From Nymphaea colorata (lineage: Eukaryota; Streptophyta; Magnoliopsida; Nymphaeales; Nymphaeaceae), in the NCBI RefSeq assembly GCF_008831285.2, contig NC_045145.1, positions 23,124,802 through 23,188,801 on the forward strand: a stretch of DNA of 64,000 bases. Reading direction: 5' to 3'. Position 1 is the stretch's first letter. Each line of letters opens with the position of its first letter. Below, piece after piece: positions 34,963 to 50,626 of the stretch. The notes beneath the pieces were generated by a model. That model was not told the DNA's origin. It saw only the letters and a list, made by a program, of their open reading frames with translations, and did no database searches. Both the position numbers and the translations under genes were made by a program.

Positions 34963-35764
34963 GGAAGTCCTGATAATCTAAAGAGGTAGGTTTCTTGAGC
35001 GTTTAATTTTCCTAAGTTAAAGAAATCTATATTGAGAGGTTGTTTACCCAAAAAATGGAAAATGGGTGCTCTGAAATTGCAGCATGTTTCTTATGGTGCA
35101 CTAAATTACATAAATTGGTTGTTTGGTAGAGAAAAGGACTGAGGAAATCTTCACGAAAGCCAGATCCTCATGGATGTCATTTGCTACGCCATTGCTGAGA
35201 CACATGACGAAATTATCAAATGACATATGAATCTTTAACAGTTACGAGCTGACTTCATTTAAAGAAATTGATTCGATACAAACGTTTCTCTTTCTACTTA
35301 GTGCTTGTGGCGAAGCCGATTTGTGTTTCATGTTGCCAACCCGGGAAACAGTGTTCCCACTGTTTAATCTGAAGAGTATTTTTGTAATTTTGTGTGGAAA
35401 AACTTCTTTGGATTCCATTTTTGTGCTTACAGAGGGAGTGTCTTCCATTTAATCGAAAGGGGCATTTTGGTCATTTAAAACTACATCCGATTTTTCGTCG
35501 TGTTAGATGTCATTTTTTAATTAATCAGGATCTTGTCTAAAAATAAAAAACTGCCCTGTTTCCAAAAGTTTGGGACAAAGATAAATCTTTAAACAATATT
35601 ATAGACACCCTTCACTTTGGAAATACTAAAATTGCTGATGCCTTATATTCTATTATTTCTTTTTTTCAGTAAACAATGGACAAAATGCTCAGCGTTCACT
35701 TTTCCATGTCGATGAGTTGTATATAACCGTAACTTGTCTTTTTTTCTCCTTTCTGTTGATTGGT

Positions 35765-35808
35765 TTAAATAATAATAATAATAATAGTAACAATAATAAT
35801 AATAATGT
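35765..35808. repeat. (AAT)n microsatellite
   Basis: Imperfect AAT/AAC trinucleotide array. The Asn-rich open frame over it is an artefact. Confidence 0.9.
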
Positions 35809-35962
35809 TATTCTCGATTCGATTTTGAACATTGGATGTCCAGCCCTATGGATGGGGTGTTTACTAGAAACTTTATTATATTTTGATAAACTAAAAACGA
35901 TTGCTTAAACTGCCGCGAAAATGTAGTAAAATTTTTTAAAATAATGTTGCGTATTGTCAAGA

Positions 35963-36130
35963 AGTAGCGGAGCCACAAAATTTAGTATGAGGGCTATTAA
36001 TTAGGAACCTTTCATATAAAGGGGCACCTACACCTATGTATATATAAAACAACAAACATTTAAAGACGCCAAAATAAAGAAACTTTGAGAGACTGGTGTC
36101 GGCAACTGTCCATGTTTAGCTCCGCCACTG
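35963..36130. mobile_element. Short MITE with AGTGGCGGAGC-type terminal inverted repeats
   Basis: The left end AGTAGCGGAGCCA and the reverse complement of the right end (CAGTGGCGGAGCTA) match over about 12 bases, and 168 bases of non-coding DNA lie between. CAAGA next to both ends may be part of a target duplication. The CAGTGGCGGAGC terminus is common among plant transposons; the superfamily (hAT-like?) is not certain. Confidence 0.6.
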
Positions 36131-36730
36131 ACAAGATGATCGATCACCACTTGTCGATCAAATTTGTTTGGTTCGTTTACCAGTTCTACTAACCAGAAGA
36201 GGGTGGGAGGAGATGGAAATTAAATGGCATATCTATGTGTGTGCTCTGGCATATGATAGAATAAGTGCAAGTGGTGAGTTGGTAGGTTTCATGAATTGAC
36301 AATTGCTATGTGTAATGTTCCCTTTTGTTGGGGACAGTGAGTTCTTAAAATAAATTTTAATGGAAGGAGAAGATGATGTTGGTCAGGTTGGCATACTTGT
36401 CTCAAACTACCATTTGATTAAATTTTTAAAGGCGTTCATTGGGTCAGGGTAAATCAGCGTTTCTATGTGGTTGTTGGACCGGTTTAGCTAAAGGTTTGAC
36501 CCCTACACTTGGTTCAGTAGATTTGTTTTAAGACTCCAAGTTGGAGATGTAGAGTTTAATATAAGATCTGCCCACATCATATGTATCCAATAATATACAA
36601 CTGAAACTGCTTGCTCGAAGTATTATACCTGAATGATCCATATAAAACTATAATCTAGAACTCAACTAGGACAAAATACAGTTATTTGAATGCAGAGTCT
36701 AGAAAAAAATGTTGCACCTGAGAGCCCGGG
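36131..36730. other. Gene-free spacer
   Basis: Nothing coding or repetitive could be supported. Confidence 0.5.
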
Positions 36731-37407
36731 CTCGGCCTGATTAAAATAAAAAACACTTTTTAATATAAAATAAAAACTTTTAAATAAAAATATTATTAAA
36801 AAAATTAATTAGGCCGAGCCCAAGCTGGTTTTTTTTTTTTGCTCGAACAGGCCGGGTACTCGCCTCCATGGTCTATAGTTGTTTTGGAACCTAGTGGACC
36901 TATAATACACCATTCAACTTCATTTTTTCTGAATGCCACGACACTCTAAGCCTGAGCTCTAGCTCGGCCCGATTAAAATAAAAAACATTTTTTAATATAA
37001 AATAAAACTTTTAAATAAAAATATTATTAAAAAAATTAATTAGGCCGGGCCCAAACTAGTTTTTTTTTCTGCCCCAACAGGCCGGGTACTCGTCTCCATG
37101 GTCTATAGTTGTTTTGCGACCTAGTGGACCTATAATACACCATTCAACTTCATTTTTTCTGAATGCCACGACACTCTAAGCCTGAGCTCTAGCTCAGCCT
37201 GATTAAAATAAAAAGCATTTTTTAAATATAAAATAAAAACTTTTAAATAAAATATTATTAAAAAAATTAATTAGGCCGAGCCCAGGCTGTTTTTTTTTTT
37301 TTGCCCGAACAAGCCGGATACTCGTCTCCATGGTCTATGGTTGTTTTGGGACTTCAGTGGACCTATAATACACCATTCAACTTCATTTTTTCTGAATGCC
37401 ACCATTT
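36731..37407. repeat. Three tandem ~230-bp units, each with a GC-ended AT hairpin
   Basis: Units begin CTCGGCCTGATTAAAA at 36,731, CTCGGCCCGATTAAAA at 36,963 and CTCAGCCTGATTAAAA at 37,193 (periods 232 and 230); the third ends early at GAATGCCAC. Each has an inverted pair CTCGGCCTGATTAA ... TTAATTAGGCCGAG around an AT-only core, then a unique part with CTCCATGGTCTATAGTTG and ATACACCATTCAACTTC. The units are highly similar, so the amplification looks recent. They are related to the element in TTM intron 1. Confidence 0.9.
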
Positions 37408-37437
37408 TTCAGTTCATAGAAATAGCATGTCCAATAT

Positions 37438-37462
37438 AAATATATATATATATATATATATG
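37438..37462. repeat. (TA)n microsatellite
   Basis: About 12 TA units directly after the 230-bp array. Confidence 0.9.
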
Positions 37463-38645
37463 TTCATACAAATGCTATAAAATAATTTTGAAAAAAAAAA
37501 TAAGCCGTTGATTTTTCAGTTCTATAGAATCGACTTGAAAGTGGATTTCTAAGTTTCCAAGCATGATGACTGCATCTATATTGTTGGAGATTTGCACAAA
37601 AAACGTTAAATTAAAATTGATTTGCAAAGTGTGTATTTAGCAATTTGATGCGAGTTTATTGCACTTGATCTGCTTTTGGCAACATATCCTATCCTTGTGG
37701 TTGGACGGAAAGTGCAACACAATTTTCCATTTTTATTTTTTTTCTATCAAACTTTTAACCATAAAAATGTGGTTCTCTACACTGTAATCAACATTAGTGT
37801 ACTCTCGAATGAGTTAATTTCTTGAATAAGAAACTGGATATCATAAGAGATGAACAATTCAACAGTCCAAAGATCAAAATTTTCATAGGTTAGCTAGAAA
37901 AATTTGTTTTGTATCTGAAGAAATAGAACTGAGTGTGAGGGTTTTAATTATAGGTTATAAATCATGGACACCGCATTCATATATAGTTAGAAATTAAAGA
38001 AAAATAAAAAGCTGTTTTCTTTGGATTACTTACCCTCCTTTCATTATACTTCTACCATTAGAGATGTCAAGGGATTGGATTCGAATCAGATATATTATTA
38101 GCAATATTCACTTTTTGAGATATTCACTCAATTTGAATTTGGATTCCAATACAAAATAAAAAAGTTATGTTCGCCAAAATCCAATTTCACAATATGAATC
38201 TGATTCAAACCCAATTTTTACACTCATATATGAATCCGAGTTCAAAATTTGAACCAAATCTGGCCAATTTTCAAAAAGTGAGAGCATTGGATACAAAATA
38301 TTTATTTAAAACTAAATCCAATCCGAAAATGAATTTGATTGGATGTCATTCCTTAAATTTGAATCCGATTTGATTACTTTTTCATATATTCTTTTTTCAT
38401 ATCTATTTTTTTTGGAATGGTTCGATCAAGTTTCCGATCCAAATAAGATATATTAACATCCCTTACCTACCACGTACTTGTGACAATATTATTTCACACA
38501 GTTAATTAAATAGTAATTATAATCAATAGGTTTCACTTATCTCTGCTTTGGTAGAGAGAGAAAAAAAAGGAAAAGATTATTTGCTTTCATGTTGTGTCTA
38601 GTGTCACCAACTTGGACTGATACCGACCTCAATCAAAGGTTAATT
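37463..38645. other. Gene-free AT-rich spacer
   Basis: No gene or clear repeat is supported. 38,060-38,460 is rich in degenerate GGATT/AATCC words (GATTGGATTCGAATC and similar) in both orientations and could be a decayed element. Confidence 0.4.
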
Positions 38646-39740
38646 TTTTTTTTAGGAGTAAAATAGTATTTTCAAATTTGTACTAAGGGCCAAATTTTTT
38701 TTCATAATTTTTACATATGTCAAAACAAAAATATTTCAAAATATAAGCATATTTTTTTTCTAAAATATGAGGGGAGGTGGCCATGTTCCCAGCCATCCGC
38801 CCGTGAAAAAAAAAAAATTGTAAGACTGTGTGGGCAACTGCACGCTCAGACAAGCCCCAAAATCGGTCTCCTACCGTCATCTATCAAACAAAGAATTTTT
38901 CGCATTTTAACTCAACGCTCTCGAGTTAGGTCTCTGTCCATTCGCTTGACGTTTCTTGCTTGAAATCAGATCGTTGAATTTTAACGAATGAAGGCGACTT
39001 AGGGCTTTAGCTAGTAGGCGACTGGTCACAGGTTCAAGCTTCACTACTGTCTTGATAGCAATGGCCATGGCCTGTATAGAAAAGCAAAGATTGTCAAAGA
39101 GAAGACCGTAGTTTCAATAAGGCTAAACGCAGGCATATCTCCCATTGGAGAATTTTCATCACATTGAACTTATGTTCTTGTGCTTCACCCAAACTGCTTC
39201 TGTGAACAATGTCTCTGCCTCAATCATTAGCTTCTTTTCTTTCAGTTCTTCCGGGCGCTACCATCAATCTTTAGCACCACTCAAAATGAAAAGAGTCCAT
39301 GAACAAGCCCGGTCACCAGTGGTGGAGTCACATGGTGGCTGGTGCGGACAGTTGCCCACACCAGCCTCACAAAATTAGTTTAATATATATGTCAATGTTT
39401 TGATGTATTTGATTGTTATACATATAAATGCCTCAAAGAAATTAAAGGTATTGAATGAGTGCCCCAACCAAAAAAAAACCTTCATAGCTTCTTTCATTTT
39501 GATTGTCTTGACTACGACTTGATTGTGGGCAGCAACAGTCAACAATGCGACAAATCAAACTCAACAGTAGTTGGTCGCCATTGCCGTTCAAGAAAGTAAA
39601 GCGTTCATGGTTTGATATTTTGATTCGAGAATGAAAGTTTCTGGAGTCGTTTGTTTGATAATTCTAATTTCTTAAAAACTGTGCATTTTGATTTTAAAAT
39701 TGGTAAGAGGCTGCCTTTTGGGACAAGAAGTCACTAGGGG
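38646..39740. repeat. Duplicated 1-kb block, copy 1 (left part)
   Basis: Starting at AATAGTATTTTCAAA, the block matches 42,020-43,150 nearly collinearly. Shared landmarks include ACTGTGTGGGCAACTGCA, GAAGGCGACTTAGGGCTTT, GATAGCAATGGCCATGGCC, AAGAGTCCATGAAC and AGGCTGCCTTTTGGG. It contains the common plant repeat motif GGTGGAGTCACATGG / GGCGGAGCCATATGG. The block is interrupted by the TIR element at 39,741-41,701 and resumes at 41,702. No gene is supported. Confidence 0.85.
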
Positions 39741-39790
39741 CCCGTTTGATGGGCGGGTGAAATCGTGTGGGGAGGGGAAAATCTATACGG

Positions 39791-39887
39791 GCGGGTGAAA
39801 TTTCACTCGCCCGGTTGAAAACCCAACAAACAGGGTGAAATTTCACCCGCTCAACGCAAAAGGGAGCGGGTGAAATTTCACCCGCTC
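39791..39887. repeat. Palindromes of the TIR sequence near the left end
   Basis: GGGTGAAATTTCACCC occurs as a perfect palindrome at 39,833-39,848 and within a longer perfect one, GAGCGGGTGAAATTTCACCC plus GCTC, at 39,864-39,887. An imperfect copy (GCGGGTGAAATTTCACTCGC) lies at 39,791-39,810. Each is two inverted copies of the subterminal GGGTGAAAT motif back to back. Confidence 0.85.
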
Positions 39888-40881
39888 GACTTCCTCCGCA
39901 GCTCTTCCTCCTTCGCATTCTCACTTCTCACCGTCGCTCACCCCGCTCGATTTCCGCTCTCACCATCGCTCACCCCGCTGGACTGCCGCTTTCACCATCG
40001 CTGCTCCGCCGTCGCAGCTCCCCTCCTCGGGCCGAGCCATTTCCAGCAGAAGGCCTTTCTTCCCCACCAAGCCTCCCATGCGTCCTCAGCAACTGAGTCC
40101 AGAGGTAATGGGGTTGAGAGAGGTGCTGTCAATGGTGGGCGGCAGCTGAGGAGCTTCCTCCGCAGTCGACGAGCTCCCTCGCGGGCATCGGGTTAGGGCT
40201 TTCCGGAGATGAGGCCATGGGAAGCAAGACTCGACGGTGCAGAGATTGGGGTTCTTCGCAATGGCCGCCGATGAGTTAACCCGTAGGCTCTCGAGGTAAA
40301 GGAGCTTGCGGCGAAAGAGGAGGCCAGAACCGGAGATGGGAGACGAAGAAAGGGAATTGGAGGACTTGAGCAGCACAACAGAATGAAGGTCAGGGATGGA
40401 GGCGAGGGATCCCCATGACGTCAATGAAGTTCATGGTGCCAAGATTGAGAAGTCAGTTTTGTCAAATCTGCAATAAATTATTTTTTTGGCATCCCTTGGT
40501 TCATCATTTTAGAATTTGTGTCTGTTCTTCTTTTCTCCCTTCAGTATGTTTCAAAATTACCAATGCATAGTTATTACATGCAGTTCTGGCTGGCCCTCTG
40601 TGGTGCATTCTCAATTGATTACATGCAGTTCTCGCTGGCCCTCTGTTCCACAGTTTATGTTGCAACCAGCTGTGGCACCCGGATTTGGAGCAGGCGAGGT
40701 AGAGGACGGGATGTGGGGAGCAGTTGGTTGGGGAAGTTGTGGAGAGAAAACAGGATGAGGAGGGGGAAGTTGTGGAGAGGAAACAGGATGAGGAGGGAGC
40801 GGGGAATTGCTGAACGGCAGCCTCAATGGTGGATGGGAGTTATCAAGGGGAAACTCGCGTTTGAGGATGAAGTTGGTCAGG

Positions 40882-41176
40882 TTTTATGCTGCTTGTGATG
40901 AAGTCCGAAGTGCAGAACACTAGTTTGATGAAATGCCTGAAGGGTCAGTTTCAGCAAATTAAAGTTGGTTTATGTTTCAACGGATGTTGTAGACATTATT
41001 GTTGGGCAAAAGCATTATTGTTGGGCTGGGAAGTTGGGTGTTCATTAGGATGTGTATGTGGCTTCTTCTCTGATCAATTTGTATGGGAAATGTGGGGCTG
41101 CTTGGGACGTGCACAAAGTGTTTGATAAAATGTTTTGCAGAGATGTTGGCTATTGGAATTCCATGAAAGGAACGAA
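40882..41176 (+). pseudogene. Pentatricopeptide-repeat (PPR) gene fragment, broken
   Basis: One frame from 40,882 reads FYAACDEVRSAEH, a stop, then FDEMPEGSVS, matching the end of one PPR motif and the linker to the next. After a frame change, from about 41,049, it reads DVYVASSLINLYGKCGAAW, then DVHKVFDKMFCRDVGYWNSM, an almost typical plant PPR unit (VASSLINLYGKCG, A-x-KVFDKM-x-RDV-x-WNSM). In-frame stops (TAG at 40,921, TAA and TAG further on) and the frameshift make it non-functional. It lies inside the TIR element, so it is probably captured cargo. Confidence 0.8.
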
Positions 41177-41701
41177 GGCATTCATTGTTGAGCATAAGGC
41201 TACAATACGAAGAAGAGCAGTTCTAATAAGGGGGAGGAGAGGAAGATGACTAAATTGATTTTTACAACTAAAAATTTGTCTGATACTGATATGGTGGTCA
41301 ATCCAATCTCTAAGATATGTTCCATAACAATTTCATTCAACACTTAGTCATTGATTTTTGTATTGCATATGCTAGCCCTCTTTTCATCAATACTTGGGAA
41401 GAACGTACCTATATCGTGCCGATCAACTGCCTTAGTGGTTGCAATAAAATCTATATCACGTCGATCAACTGCTTTAGTGGTTGCAATAAAATCATTGGAG
41501 ACGAGAAAAGAAAAAAAACAATATTTACCATGTTAAATTGTTCTTGTGCATCAAACAGGTTTAAATTTACCGCGTTAAATTCTTCTTGTGCATCAAACAG
41601 GGCTTCAGATTGGAAGAAGTAAAAATTTCATCCTATAAATTTTTCCAGAAAAATTTACCATGATAAATTTACCACGTTAAATTTCACCCGACAATCAAAC
41701 G

Positions 41702-42010
41702 AATGCGAACCTACTGGGGTGACATTATTATCATTCTGGTGCCTTATTCCTTTTGAGTTGCAGCAAACATGACAACTCGAGTTGAAACAAAAGCAACAAC
41801 AGCAGCCGCAAAAAAAGAACAGAAGAAAGAACAAGAAGAAGAAGAAACATTGCCATCTTCTAACCAGCCCTAGGGTTTTTGTGGTCCGATTTAGCTGCTT
41901 CTCTCCTAACTAGCTTTTTTTTTATGTAATAAATTGGTAAAAAGAGAAACTTTTATTGTTGTTAACCACTACTAATTCTTTTGGTCAATCCCGATCATCT
42001 GTAGCGTGGC
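41702..42010. repeat. Duplicated block, copy 1 (right part, after the TIR element)
   Basis: Resumes the block with AATGCGAACCTACT and continues with TGCCTTATTCC, GACAACTCGAGTTGAA and GAAGAAGAAACATTGCC. These match copy 2 at about 43,155, 43,326, 43,365 and 44,075, where extra sequence separates them. Confidence 0.7.
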
Positions 42011-44110
42011 AGAAATTTTTATAGGTGTACAATAGTATTTTCAAAATTTGTACTGAGGGCAAAAAAAATATTTTTCATAATTTTTACATATGTTAAAATA
42101 AAAATATTTCAAAATATAAGCATAATTTTTTTTTCTAAAATATGAGGTTAGCCGACCATGGCCCCAGCCATCTCCTCGTGAAAAAGAAAAATTGTAAGAC
42201 TGTGTGGGCAACTGCATGCTCAGACAAGCCCAAACATCGCTCTCCTATTGTCATCTATCAAACAAAGAATTTATTTCATTTTGACTCAACGCATTCACAG
42301 TAGGTATCTCCATTTGCCCGACCTTTTCTTGTTTGAAATCAGATCGTTGAATTTTAAGGTTATGAAGGCGACTTAGGGCTTTGGCAAGTAGGGTCATAGG
42401 TTCGAGCTTCACTACTGTCTTGATAGCAATGGCCATGGCCTGTATAGAAAACCAAAGTTTGTTAAAGAGAAGACCGTAGTTTCAACAAGGCTAAACGCAG
42501 GCATACTCCCGTTGAACAATTTACATGATCTTATGTTCTTGTGCTTGACCCAACCTGCTTCTGCTAACAATGTCTGCTTCAATCCTGTCAATGTCAGGTC
42601 CCCTTCCTTAGCTTCTTCTCTTTCAGTTCTCCCCGGCGCTACTGCCAATCTTTAGCACCATCGCTTAAGATGAAAAGAGTCCATGAACGAGCCATGTCAC
42701 CAGTGGCGGAGCCATATGGTGGCACACCAGCCTCACAAAATTAGTTTACTATATATGTTAATGTTTTGATACGTTTGATTGTTATACATATAAGTGTCCT
42801 AAATAAATTAAAGGTATTGAATGAGTGCCCCCACAAAAAAAAAAAATATCGCTTTGCTAGTGCTGGTCACCGCTCATAGTCTTGTCTACGACTTGATTGT
42901 GAACATCAATAGTCAACGATGAGACAAATCAAACTCAATAGTAGTTGGTCACCACTGCAGTTCAAGAAAGGAAAGTGTTTGATGGTTTAAAATTTTGATT
43001 CAGAATGAAAGTTTCAAAGACATGATTCTTCTTCAAATTGGAATGGTGTAGTTTGTTTAATGATTCTAATTTCTTAAAAATTGTGCATTTTGATTTTAAA
43101 ATTGGCAAGAGGCTGCCTTTTGGGGTAGAAAGTCAATAAGTGACCTTGCAATGCGAACCTACTAGGTGGCAAAACCAGAAAATTTTAACTGAGGGGCACT
43201 AACCGACTCAAGTTTGGTGTGGGCATCACATGCGGCTGGAGCTAGCTGAACCAAGGTTCAACTTAATCACAATATAAGATTTCAGGGGCTGGCGTGGGTA
43301 GTAGCGCACGCTATTTTTATTCTACTGCCTTATTCCTTTGAGCTGCAAATGGTAGCAAGCGTGACAACTCGAGTTGAAGACTCCACCCAAGCTTAAAGCA
43401 AAAGTTAGAACTTCAAATGCATAAGAGTAAGGCCTTGGGTGTTTTACTCTAAAGGCCGTTCCATCTACCTCAAAAACTGGATAATTTCATTTCCACAACA
43501 TTGGGATGGGATTATACAGCTGTGTGTTTTGGGGGAATATGTTTGTCCAAGCTTTGACCAGAGAATGAAATAAGAATATCAATATGAAATCTCCCTCTCT
43601 CCTCTCTCTCTTCTCTCTCTCTAAATTTATAGGAGAATTAGATAAATAAATTGTTGAGAAGCTCATTTACCTAACAAGATTCTGTCCAAGAGATTCTGCC
43701 CCCTTCCACCAACCCTATCGTGGTTTATTTGTAATTCCAATTAGAGCAGTTTGATGGGTCCAACCACGGATTGAAAAACTCGGCTCATTTTTTGCTTGAC
43801 CACAATTCAAAGTTGACTAAGCTTAAAAAGAGCTTTATATTGAGCTTCCGTTCCTAATTCAGTATACATAATTCATTCCTTAATAATTTTGTTTTTAAAT
43901 TAAAAAAAGGTCAAAAACCAGGACAATCAATCCATTAACAACTTTTTTTATAAGTTTCTTACGATTCTTCACAATTTTATATATGAGACTAAACTTTTTA
44001 AAATTCACTATTACATTATGCGTTGTCTTTCTTTAAATTGGTATAGTTTTGTTCTTTGAAGTAAAAAGAAGAAGAAACGTTGCCGTCTGATTCGTTCAAT
44101 ATAGAAATCC
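42011..44110. repeat. Duplicated block, copy 2 (lacks the TIR element)
   Basis: Second copy of the block at 38,646-42,010. It lacks the 1.96-kb TIR element but has about 145 extra bases at 43,165-43,310 and about 670 extra at 43,390-44,060, the latter including a CT-rich run near 43,590-43,622. No gene is supported; open frames at 42,251-42,648 are non-coding by all signs. Confidence 0.75.
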
Positions 44111-44628
44111 TACTTTGCTATCTCCACCATTTTTGTATGATTGGCTGAGAAGGACTCCTCATTCACACAAACCTTTCTTCTCTCCACCTAACTCACTTTT
44201 CAACTTTTTATTTTCAATTTTTTTTAGTCAGAAACAAGAATCTTCTGTAGGAGTGAATCTGTTCATATCAAATTAAAAATAGCGTGCCATACTTCCGACT
44301 TTTTTTTTTTTTTTTTTTTTTGGTACCCCACATTTAGATCAATGGCTGCAACATAAGGCTTGGTGGAGGTGGAATGCATATTCAGAGCCTAAAAATGACC
44401 ATTATAGCTATAAACAATTACTAGAAGCATTATGAAACTTTGTTATATATATATATATATATATATATACACCGAATCCGGGGGTGTTAATGGATGTTTA
44501 AAAAGTACAAATTTATTGTTAGAAGCACCCTACATTGTTGCTAAAAGCACTATAAACCTTTCATTCATGACAATAGATTTTTATTTTTATACGTTCAACA
44601 AAATTTAGCATTATAAAGATTTGGACTC

Positions 44629-44665
<37 letters not shown>

Positions 44666-45088
44666 CATTTTTTAAATGCCTTTTATTGAGAAGAAAACAA
44701 AGCTGTTGATGTCCCCTAAAATATTCAAGTTAGCCGTGGCCGACCACTTTATGCAGTGGGTGATACTTCATAAGCCACCACGTGATATGCTTTTGACATT
44801 TTCTCTTCATGGGGCTGTTTAACTATTTTTTTTAATAAAGGGCATTTTAGTCAGTTCACTTTTTATCAATGGAAAAATGATTTTTGCATGAATTATGGGA
44901 TACTAAAATTTTACATGAGTATTCATTTCAGGGAGCTTAAAATTTCCAGGATCGTATCTTTCTATGCTTTGGTTTGGTTTGAAACTTTATTGGATGTGTT
45001 ACAGACCCTTTAATTCAAATGTCGGGTTTTAATGATCAACATTAATATTGTAATGTAAAAAATGAGATGACATGCTTTAATGGACGTT
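44111..45088. other. Gene-free spacer with two TA microsatellites
   Basis: (TA)n at 44,443-44,470 and 44,633-44,661 flank about 165 bases containing AGAAGCACC / AAAAGCACTATAAACC. A poly-T run is at 44,300-44,321. Nothing coding is seen. Confidence 0.6.
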
Positions 45089-45277
45089 GATATTTCAATG
45101 CAAAAATGATTGAAGAGAGATAAAGTCAAATTAAATAAATATATTTTTAAGATGACAGGTAGAATCGTAAAATAAAGCTATTGATATTTCAATGCAAAAA
45201 TGAGAGAAGAGAAATAAAGTCAAATTAAATAAATATATTTTTTTAAGATGAAAGGTAAAATAGTAAAATAAAGCCAA
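45089..45277. repeat. Two tandem ~94-bp units upstream of agmatine iminohydrolase
   Basis: Units start GATATTTCAATGCAAAAATG at 45,089 and 45,183, and both contain ATAAAGTCAAATTAAATAAA and GTAAAATAAAGC. They differ at few bases. The array ends about 260 bases before the start codon of the gene, so it may lie in its promoter. Confidence 0.9.
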
Positions 45278-45539
45278 ATAATGTAGAAGTCAGAAGCCGT
45301 CGTTTGTAAACTAACAAGCCAGGCGGCTTTCATGAGAGCAAAAGCTGGGCCTTCACCGCAAAATGTTGAGGTATAAGTTGCTTCAGCCATTTCGCAAAAC
45401 CAGGGACTCAAGGCTCCTCTGCCATTCCATTTGGTGAATTTCCTTGAATAAGGGAAGGCGCGATTCTTTCTATCTCGCTTCTCTGCTTCTCTCTCGCTGT
45501 GTGTGGGGAATCGGGGAGGAGAAGCAAAGAAGCAGAACG

Positions 45540-50626
<5,087 letters not shown>

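Larger units (their letters stand above)
39741..41701. mobile_element. Pack-type TIR transposon carrying host gene fragments
   Basis: The left end CCCGTTTGATGGGCGGGTGAAAT and the right end ATTTCACCCGACAATCAAACG are inverted repeats (19 of 21 bases match over CGTTTGAT...GGGTGAAAT). Between them lie 1.96 kb without a transposase. The cargo includes a decayed PPR gene fragment, a GC-rich stretch with coding-like Ser/Pro/Ala-rich frames (39,880-40,200), and several short tandem repeats (near 40,580-40,660, 40,735-40,800 and 41,415-41,600). The homologous block at 42-43 kb lacks the whole element, marking both edges: AATGCGAACCTACT follows directly in both. A target duplication could not be resolved. 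The termini resemble PIF/Harbinger Tourist-type ends, but the superfamily is uncertain. Confidence 0.72.

Noticed and set aside
39870-40424. Possible gene in the GC-rich left part of the TIR element
   Set aside because: Frames on both strands are Ser/Pro/Ala/Arg-rich with no recognisable domain. Probably captured or simple GC-rich cargo; not called as a gene.
43590-43625. CT-rich stretch as a possible 5' leader of a gene
   Set aside because: No open frame with protein features follows on either strand; treated as a simple repeat.
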